Shown here: piece after piece, positions 59,753-64,000 of the stretch
How positions within the stretch are numbered: position 1 is the stretch's first letter
Layout: each line of letters starts with the position of its first letter
Assembly (NCBI GenBank): GCA_017475045.1
Contig: JAFVGH010000076.1
Location: forward strand, 19,016-83,015
From: Fibrobacter sp.
GTDB lineage: Bacteria > Fibrobacterota > Fibrobacteria > Fibrobacterales > Fibrobacteraceae
Reading direction: 5' to 3'
Length of the DNA stretch: 64,000 nt
Program-made: the position numbers and the translations under genes
The notes under the pieces: model-generated
Database searches by the model: none
What the model was told of the DNA's origin: nothing
The model's input: only the letters and a program-made list of their open reading frames with translations

Positions 59753-60898
59753 ATGCTTTGCCATTGGCTCTATCACATTACCAGCATTGATCTTTTCGAC
59801 GGCCGTCTATTCCGCGCAGGCGTAGCCGCCATGCTCTCCATCATCCTCGTGCTGTTCTTGATGCCCAAGTACATCAGGTTCATGCAAAGGCTCGACGCCA
59901 CTAGCGATTTCGACAAAGATGGCGCCAAGAGTCCTCCTATCATGGGTGGTCTGCTCCTGGTGGTGGTGGTAGAGGTTGTGTCCCTGATGGTGTGCCAGAT
60001 GAACAACTACACGGTGCCTACCCTCATCATCCTTGCGGCCTTCAGCGCCATCGGTGCTATCGACGACATTGCCAAGGTCAAAGCCAAGCGCCTTATCAAG
60101 ATGGGCAAGCTCAAGGCTGCCGATTACATGGAAAAGGCCGACGGTATTTCCAGCAGTCTTCGCCTGTTCCTCTACTTTCTCTTTAGCCTCGTGGTGGCCA
60201 TCATCTGCTACAAGTTCATCCCCGAACTCAAGGGCAACCTGACCATCCCCTTCTGCCCCATCGACGTCTTCCAGATTTCCCTGCCTAACTGGGCCTTCGT
60301 GGGCTTCATGACCTTTGTGATTGCGGCTTCAGCAAACGGTACCAACTTTACCGACGGCCTGGACAGCCTGGTCTCTGTGCCGATTCTTACCAGCATGGTG
60401 TTCGTGGGTCTCGTGGCATACGTGAGCGGCAACTTCATTTTCAGCCAGTACCTAAGCGTACCCTACCTGCCGGGTTGCGACGAACTGTTCCCCCTTGCTA
60501 CCGCCATCGCTGGCGCCCTGCTGGCCTACCTGTGGTTCAACAGTCCCCCTGCCGAAATCTACATGGGCGATGCGGGTTCTGTGGGCTTTGGCGCCGCCAT
60601 CGGCATCATGTTCATCTTGGTGCAGGCAGGGCTGTTCCTACCTATCGTGTGCATCATCATCATCGCCGAGGCATTCTCCGTGCTGCTGCAAATTTTGTGG
60701 TTCAAGTTTACCCGAAAGACCACCGGCACAGGCAAGAGGCTTTTCCTGTGTGCACCCTTGCACCATCACTACCAAAAGAAATGGGAAGGCCGTTTCCCCA
60801 GCAAGCCCCTGATGAATTCCAAGATCGTGTGGCGCATGCACCTGGTGAGCATCTTCGCCCTCATCTTCAGCATGGTGGTGTTCTTCGGCATTAGGTAA
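59753..60898 (+). CDS. mraY: Phospho-N-acetylmuramoyl-pentapeptide-transferase
   Basis: A 381-residue membrane enzyme that makes lipid I from UDP-MurNAc-pentapeptide and undecaprenyl phosphate. Motifs include KSPPIMGGLLLVV, AIGAIDDIAKV with the Asp pair, SANGTNFTDGLDSLVSVP, IYMGDAGSVGFGAAIG, and the His cluster APLHHHYQKKWEG. The ATG at 59753 gives a normal N-terminus; the longer frame would begin inside the divergent gene's promoter. It sits outside a dcw cluster and is followed 5 nt later by the UAP1-like enzyme. Confidence 0.95.
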   Translation: MLCHWLYHITSIDLFDGRLFRAGVAAMLSIILVLFLMPKYIRFMQRLDATSDFDKDGAKSPPIMGGLLLVVVVEVVSLMVCQMNNYTVPTLIILAAFSAIGAIDDIAKVKAKRLIKMGKLKAADYMEKADGISSSLRLFLYFLFSLVVAIICYKFIPELKGNLTIPFCPIDVFQISLPNWAFVGFMTFVIAASANGTNFTDGLDSLVSVPILTSMVFVGLVAYVSGNFIFSQYLSVPYLPGCDELFPLATAIAGALLAYLWFNSPPAEIYMGDAGSVGFGAAIGIMFILVQAGLFLPIVCIIIIAEAFSVLLQILWFKFTRKTTGTGKRLFLCAPLHHHYQKKWEGRFPSKPLMNSKIVWRMHLVSIFALIFSMVVFFGIR

Positions 60899-60903
60899 AA
60901 CTT

Positions 60904-62238
60904 ATGGACATTATCGAAACTTTGAAAGCGGCGGGCCAGCAAGAACTCGTCGCCAAGTTGGAATCCTTGACTGGTGAAGCCCGCAGCCTTCTGGAGCGTG
61001 ACATTTTAAGCCAGGACTGGGAAGAACTGAAGGCCCTTTACACCGAAAAGTCCGCAGCCTCTCTTGAGGACAACGTTTCCGCTGACCTGAAACCCATGCC
61101 CTTCAAGATTGCCGCAGACGACCTGCGCTACGAATACTGGAAGGAAACCGGCGAAATTCTGCTTGGAAAAGGCCAGGTGGCCGCATTCCTAGTAGCTGGC
61201 GGACAGGGTTCCCGTCTCGGCTTTGACGGCCCTAAGGGAATGTTCGATATCGGACTCCCCAGCCACAAGAGTTTGTTCCAACTGCAGGCGGAGCGTCTGC
61301 AGAACTTGTCAGCCCAGGTGGGTCATCCCATCCCCTGGTGCATCATGACCAGCCCGCTGAACCACGAGGCTACCGTCAACTTCTTTACCGAACACAAGTT
61401 CTTCGGCATGGACCGTGACAACATCCGCTTCTTTGAGCAGGGCACCATCTGCGCCCTGGACCCGAACGGCAAAGCCGTCGTGGATGAGAACAATCGCCTG
61501 GCCCTTGTGCCCGACGGAAACGGCGGTTGCTTCCGGGCATTGGCACAGAGCGGCACTCTGGCCTGGCTCGCCGAAAAGGGTGTACAGTACGTGTTCCTCT
61601 ACAGCGTAGATAACGCGCTGTGCCGCATCTGCGACCCGGCATTCATCGGGGCTCTCGCCAGCGAGGGCCGCAGTATGTCCGCTTCTAAAGTTGTACCCAA
61701 AGCGGGCCCCAATGAAAAGGTGGGGATTTTCGCCCTGCAAAACGGAAAACCCGGCGTGGTGGAATACAGCGACCTTCCCGAGAACTTCCGCGACATGACC
61801 AACGCCGACGGCAGCCTCACTTTCGACGGCGGGAACATCGCCATACACCTGTTCAAGCTTGCCGGACTCCGCAAACTACAGACCAGCAGGCTCCCCTGGC
61901 ATACCGCCCGCAAGACCGTCTGCGGCATAGAAAAATGCTGGAAGTTCGAGCAGTTCCTATTCGACGCCTTCCCGCAGCTAGGTTCCATGCTGCCCTTCGG
62001 TGTCATTCGCGAAGAGGAATTCAGCCCCGTCAAGAACGCCGAGGGCAATGATTCCCCCAAGACCGCCCGGACCATGATCGGCAAGCTCCACAAGGAATGG
62101 CTGAAGAAGGCACACGTAGAAGTCAAGGAAGACAAGCTCTACGAAATCTCGCCTACCATCAGCTACGCCGGCGAAGGACTTTCACGCCGACTGTTTGTCC
62201 GTGAATTCGGCCGAAACATCTTGGAGTTTGATGAATAG
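60904..62238 (+). CDS. UTP-dependent sugar-phosphate uridylyltransferase (UAP1-like)
   Basis: A 444-residue UDPGP-family enzyme. The nucleotide loop is FLVAGGQGSRLGFDGPKGMF; then IMTSPLNHEATVNFF, FFEQGTICALDPNGK, LVPDGNGGCFRAL and YSVDNALCRICDPAFIG, which together match the eukaryotic-type UDP-N-acetylglucosamine pyrophosphorylase (UAP1) pattern rather than GlmU. It probably makes UDP-GlcNAc or UDP-GalNAc. Position after mraY and before a LpxL-like enzyme suits envelope precursor supply. Codon use is like that of its neighbours. Confidence 0.88.
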   Translation: MDIIETLKAAGQQELVAKLESLTGEARSLLERDILSQDWEELKALYTEKSAASLEDNVSADLKPMPFKIAADDLRYEYWKETGEILLGKGQVAAFLVAGGQGSRLGFDGPKGMFDIGLPSHKSLFQLQAERLQNLSAQVGHPIPWCIMTSPLNHEATVNFFTEHKFFGMDRDNIRFFEQGTICALDPNGKAVVDENNRLALVPDGNGGCFRALAQSGTLAWLAEKGVQYVFLYSVDNALCRICDPAFIGALASEGRSMSASKVVPKAGPNEKVGIFALQNGKPGVVEYSDLPENFRDMTNADGSLTFDGGNIAIHLFKLAGLRKLQTSRLPWHTARKTVCGIEKCWKFEQFLFDAFPQLGSMLPFGVIREEEFSPVKNAEGNDSPKTARTMIGKLHKEWLKKAHVEVKEDKLYEISPTISYAGEGLSRRLFVREFGRNILEFDE

Positions 62239-62247
62239 ACCCTAAAC

Positions 62248-63135
62248 ATGTTCCGCTTTAAGGTCATTACATACAAGCTCATCCTATTCGTCCTGCTGCG
62301 CCTGCCAGACGCCTTTTATGCGCTACTCTTCCAAATAGCCTTCCCCATCTACAAGGCGCTCCATACCAAGCGGGCCTACGGCCGTGTCGAGCGTCTATTG
62401 CAAGAGACCGGATTCTGCGGGAAAAACGCCTACCGCAAGCGCAAGGTCTCCGCCAAAGACGTGTTCGAAAGCATCTACTGGAACGGCATCGACAGCTACC
62501 GCCTGCTGGCCCGGATTCCCTCAGCCACCGCACGAGTCCGCTTCGAGAACGAATTCATCATGCAAGACGCCGCCAAGGCCGAAACCGTGGTGGGCATGAG
62601 CATCCACCAAGGCGCCTTCGAGAACATGCACCGCATTCTCTGCCGATACAGCGACCACGTACACCTCATCACCGATTCCGCCGGCGACGCAGCCCTGCGC
62701 AAATGCCTAGAAGACCTGCGCAGTGACCCCCACCTCACCGAATACCACCCCGACAAGCTCCCGAGCCTCATCCGCAATTTATTTAAGACCCAGGGAATCC
62801 TCGCCATGGTGGTGGACCAGGGTCGCAACACCAAGGGCAACACCACCTCTCTTTTCGGGAAAGAGAACACCCTTTATTTGCGGCTCCCCGTCAAAGTGAA
62901 CCAGATGGGGGCTAGCATCGTCACGTTCCGCACCTACAGCGAAACCGTCGTCAAGCATGGCAAGAAGGTCCGGGAGCACGTTATCCGATTCGAGCATTAC
63001 TACCCGCCCAAAATGGCCTGTACGCCAGAAGGTGAGGCAAAACTCATTGCCGCCATAGCCGCCGACGTGGAACACTGGATCGAGGAACACCCCGAGCAGT
63101 GGACCTGGAACTACCACAAGAACTTCAAGGTATAG
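62248..63135 (+). CDS. Lysophospholipid/lipid A acyltransferase (LpxL/HtrB-like)
   Basis: A 295-residue membrane-associated acyltransferase. An N-terminal helix (LILFVLLRLPDAFYALLFQ) anchors it. The catalytic HxxxxE motif is in MSIHQGAFENMHRI, and MVVDQGRNTKGNTTSLFGK corresponds to the DQ(x)n substrate-binding segment of LpxL. The C-terminal HWIEEHPEQWTWNYHKNFKV is typical for the family. It probably adds secondary acyl chains to lipid A or a related lipid. Two nt before the Smr gene. Confidence 0.9.
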   Translation: MFRFKVITYKLILFVLLRLPDAFYALLFQIAFPIYKALHTKRAYGRVERLLQETGFCGKNAYRKRKVSAKDVFESIYWNGIDSYRLLARIPSATARVRFENEFIMQDAAKAETVVGMSIHQGAFENMHRILCRYSDHVHLITDSAGDAALRKCLEDLRSDPHLTEYHPDKLPSLIRNLFKTQGILAMVVDQGRNTKGNTTSLFGKENTLYLRLPVKVNQMGASIVTFRTYSETVVKHGKKVREHVIRFEHYYPPKMACTPEGEAKLIAAIAADVEHWIEEHPEQWTWNYHKNFKV

Positions 63136-63137
63136 AG

Positions 63138-63578
63138 ATGGCGTTCAACGAAGAAGAACTTTTCCAGTTGGAGTGGGTCAAGAACCACCACATGGAAGAC
63201 AAGGACAAAGCCCTGGAAGCCGAAAGGGCCGCCGAGGCCCCCATGAAGGCGAAAAACTTGGGCGGACGGAAGGTCCGGAACCCAGCCTCCTGGGACACAC
63301 CGCTACCCGAAGACGAAATCGACCTCCACGGCATGACCGCGGACGAGGCGGCCGAAGCGGTAGAACGCCGCATGTCCCAAATGACCATCGCAGGGCTCAG
63401 TGTACTGCGGGTTATCCACGGCGGCGGGAACCCGGCCTACGGGAACGTCAAGAAGATTATCGACCGTAAGGTCCGCTCCGAATGGCGAAACCGGGTGGTA
63501 TTCTACCGTACCGAAATCGAGAATGCGGGCTCCAGCATCCTAAAAATCGGTAAACCCACCCCAAAAATCAAAAAATAA
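63138..63578 (+). CDS. Smr-domain protein
   Basis: A 146-residue protein with a charged N-terminal region and a C-terminal Smr domain: EIDLHGMTADEAAEAVERRM and VLRVIHGGGNPAYGNVKKII, the DLHG and HGxG-type motifs of this nuclease-like fold. Stand-alone Smr proteins have been linked to ribosome-collision mRNA cleavage, but this role is not shown here. The start at 63138 follows the previous stop by 2 nt with GAG in front. A weak AGCCC/GGGCT hairpin lies just downstream. Confidence 0.88.
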   Translation: MAFNEEELFQLEWVKNHHMEDKDKALEAERAAEAPMKAKNLGGRKVRNPASWDTPLPEDEIDLHGMTADEAAEAVERRMSQMTIAGLSVLRVIHGGGNPAYGNVKKIIDRKVRSEWRNRVVFYRTEIENAGSSILKIGKPTPKIKK

Positions 63579-63614
63579 CAGCCCTAGGGGCTTTAAAAAA
63601 ACATCCTTTTTAAC

Positions 63615-63622
63615 TATCTTTG
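63615..63622 (+). promoter_or_regulatory. TAnnTTTG promoter box of tRNA-Pro
   Basis: TATCTTTG is an exact match to the Bacteroidota-type -7 element. It ends 10 nt before the mature tRNA 5' end, a normal distance for a tRNA promoter. Confidence 0.5.
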
Positions 63623-63632
63623 TGCCACCAAC

Positions 63633-63706
63633 CGGAATATAGCTCAGCCTGGTAGAGCGCTTGCTTCGGGAGCAAGAGGTCGTGAGTTCGAATCTCGCTA
63701 TTCCGA
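63633..63706 (+). tRNA. tRNA-Pro (CGG)
   Basis: A 74-nt cloverleaf: acceptor CGGAATA/TATTCCG, D-stem GCTC/GAGC, anticodon stem CTTGC/GCAAG with loop TTCGGGA (anticodon CGG), variable AGGTC, T-arm GTGAG-TTCGAAT-CTCGC, discriminator A, no encoded CCA. Its last 16 nt recur at 63898-63913 as part of a tandem duplication. Confidence 0.95.
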
Positions 63707-64000
63707 TAAAAACGAAAAAGACCCCAACAAGGGGTCTTTTCGTTTTTTATTCGGGATATCAAGCGAGATGAGAACTCACGAAGTGAGTTCGACTACGCAA
63801 CTGCGGAACGAAGTGAAACGCAGGTGCGGAGGCCTTGACCTGCGAGAATCGCAGGCAAGCCCGAAGGGCAAAACAGGAACAACGTGACTGTTTTGGCAAT
63901 CTCGCTATTCCGATAAAAACGAAAAAGACCCCAACAAGGGGTCTTTTCGTTTTTTATTCGGGATATCAAGCGAGATGAGAACTCACGAAGTGAGTTCAAC
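63691..64000. repeat. 207-bp tandem duplication with hairpin array after tRNA-Pro
   Basis: 63691-63790 and 63898-63997 match over 100 bp (tRNA 3' end, terminator, GAACTCAC palindrome). Between them is an array of short hairpins: GAACTCAC/GTGAGTTC (63772-63790), CTGCG/CGCAG (63801-63823), CCTGCG/CGCAGG (63839-63855), GCCC/GGGC (63859-63869), AAAACAG/CTGTTTT (63870-63894). The loops of all five contain GAA. The window ends inside the second copy. No protein-coding gene is seen after 63578. Confidence 0.8.
63711..63747 (+). terminator. Terminator of tRNA-Pro, within a larger inverted repeat
   Basis: AAAGACCCC/GGGGTCTTT with loop AACAA and a T-rich end. The symmetry extends outward: the tRNA 3' part (63681-63725) and 63731-63780 form an imperfect ~48-bp inverted repeat. 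A second copy of the terminator is at about 63918-63954. Confidence 0.85.

Noticed and set aside
63898..63913. Second tRNA-Pro gene
   Set aside because: Only the 3' ~16 nt of the tRNA are present; D-arm and anticodon arm are missing.
63691..63913. Attachment-site pair of an integrated element
   Set aside because: The tRNA 3' end is duplicated, but only 207 bp separate the copies and no integrase or cargo is present. The duplication also extends far past the tRNA end, so a tandem duplication explains it better.

Overview
The window looks like chromosome from a member of the genus Fibrobacter (phylum Fibrobacterota). The evidence is two lipoproteins with the FISUMP (Fibrobacter succinogenes major paralogous) domain, three secreted GH11 xylanases with CBM6 modules, Ser-rich linkers and one shared basic C-terminal tail, many small lipoproteins with Ser/Asp-rich linkers, and upstream boxes resembling the Bacteroidota-type TAnnTTTG promoter. 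I see no transposase, integrase, phage gene, rRNA or CRISPR array. This is mostly core genome, with surface and plant-polymer functions interspersed and an unusual amount of structured repeat DNA.

Layout. 1-6150: a secreted propeller-like protein (cut by the window edge), a LolA-like carrier, an outer-membrane barrel, a structured tandem repeat, a TPR-like lipoprotein, and a GT5-like protein whose stop codon lies inside a tRNA(CAT) gene. 6231-7550: a small lipoprotein and rph. 7622-21994 (minus): nuoB-C-D-E-F-G-H-I-J-K-L-M-N, a complete run for NADH:quinone oxidoreductase except that nuoA is absent. 22125-29076 (minus): the translation/RNA-maturation cluster rimP-nusA-infB-rbfA-truB-ribF. 29292-32230: a FISUMP lipoprotein, dapA and an unknown acidic protein with an alternating-Cys cluster. 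32231-32645: repeats. 32646-38387 (minus): three GH11 xylanases. 38493-41950 (minus): surE-gyrA. 42031-48647: a SpoU methyltransferase, a GLUG-like surface protein, a 52-residue membrane protein, two lipoproteins, a MATE transporter and an SDR dehydrogenase. 48835-54368: a secreted endonuclease I, a large beta-helix (GH55/pectate-lyase-3-like) protein and a lipoprotein. 54479-58660: rpsD with a possible pseudoknot leader, a DUF4321 protein, gatA and a DUF3943 protein. 58673-63578: a LysE-type exporter, a zinc-ribbon protein, mraY, a UAP1-like uridylyltransferase, a LpxL-like acyltransferase and an Smr protein. 63633-64000: tRNA-Pro(CGG) followed by a tandemly duplicated hairpin array derived in part from the tRNA 3' end.

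How the genes work together. The nuo block supplies respiratory NADH oxidation and ion pumping. The rimP-ribF block couples ribosome and tRNA maturation with FMN/FAD synthesis, and FMN is the NuoF cofactor. The xylanases, beta-helix protein, GLUG-like protein and FISUMP lipoproteins make up the cell-surface plant-polymer machinery. mraY, the UAP1-like enzyme and the LpxL-like enzyme belong to envelope-precursor synthesis.

The most unusual items are: complex I subunits with extra domains (an FN3-like domain on NuoE, a 113-residue acidic tail on NuoM, a CxCxCxCxC loop in NuoN, a coiled-coil tail on NuoB) together with the missing nuoA; a palindromic repeat inserted in frame in truB; a conserved dyad about 50 nt upstream of every xylanase; interleaved pairing upstream of rpsD; a tetO-like dyad; and the hairpin array next to tRNA-Pro. 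All functional calls come from reading the sequence by eye. No database search was run.
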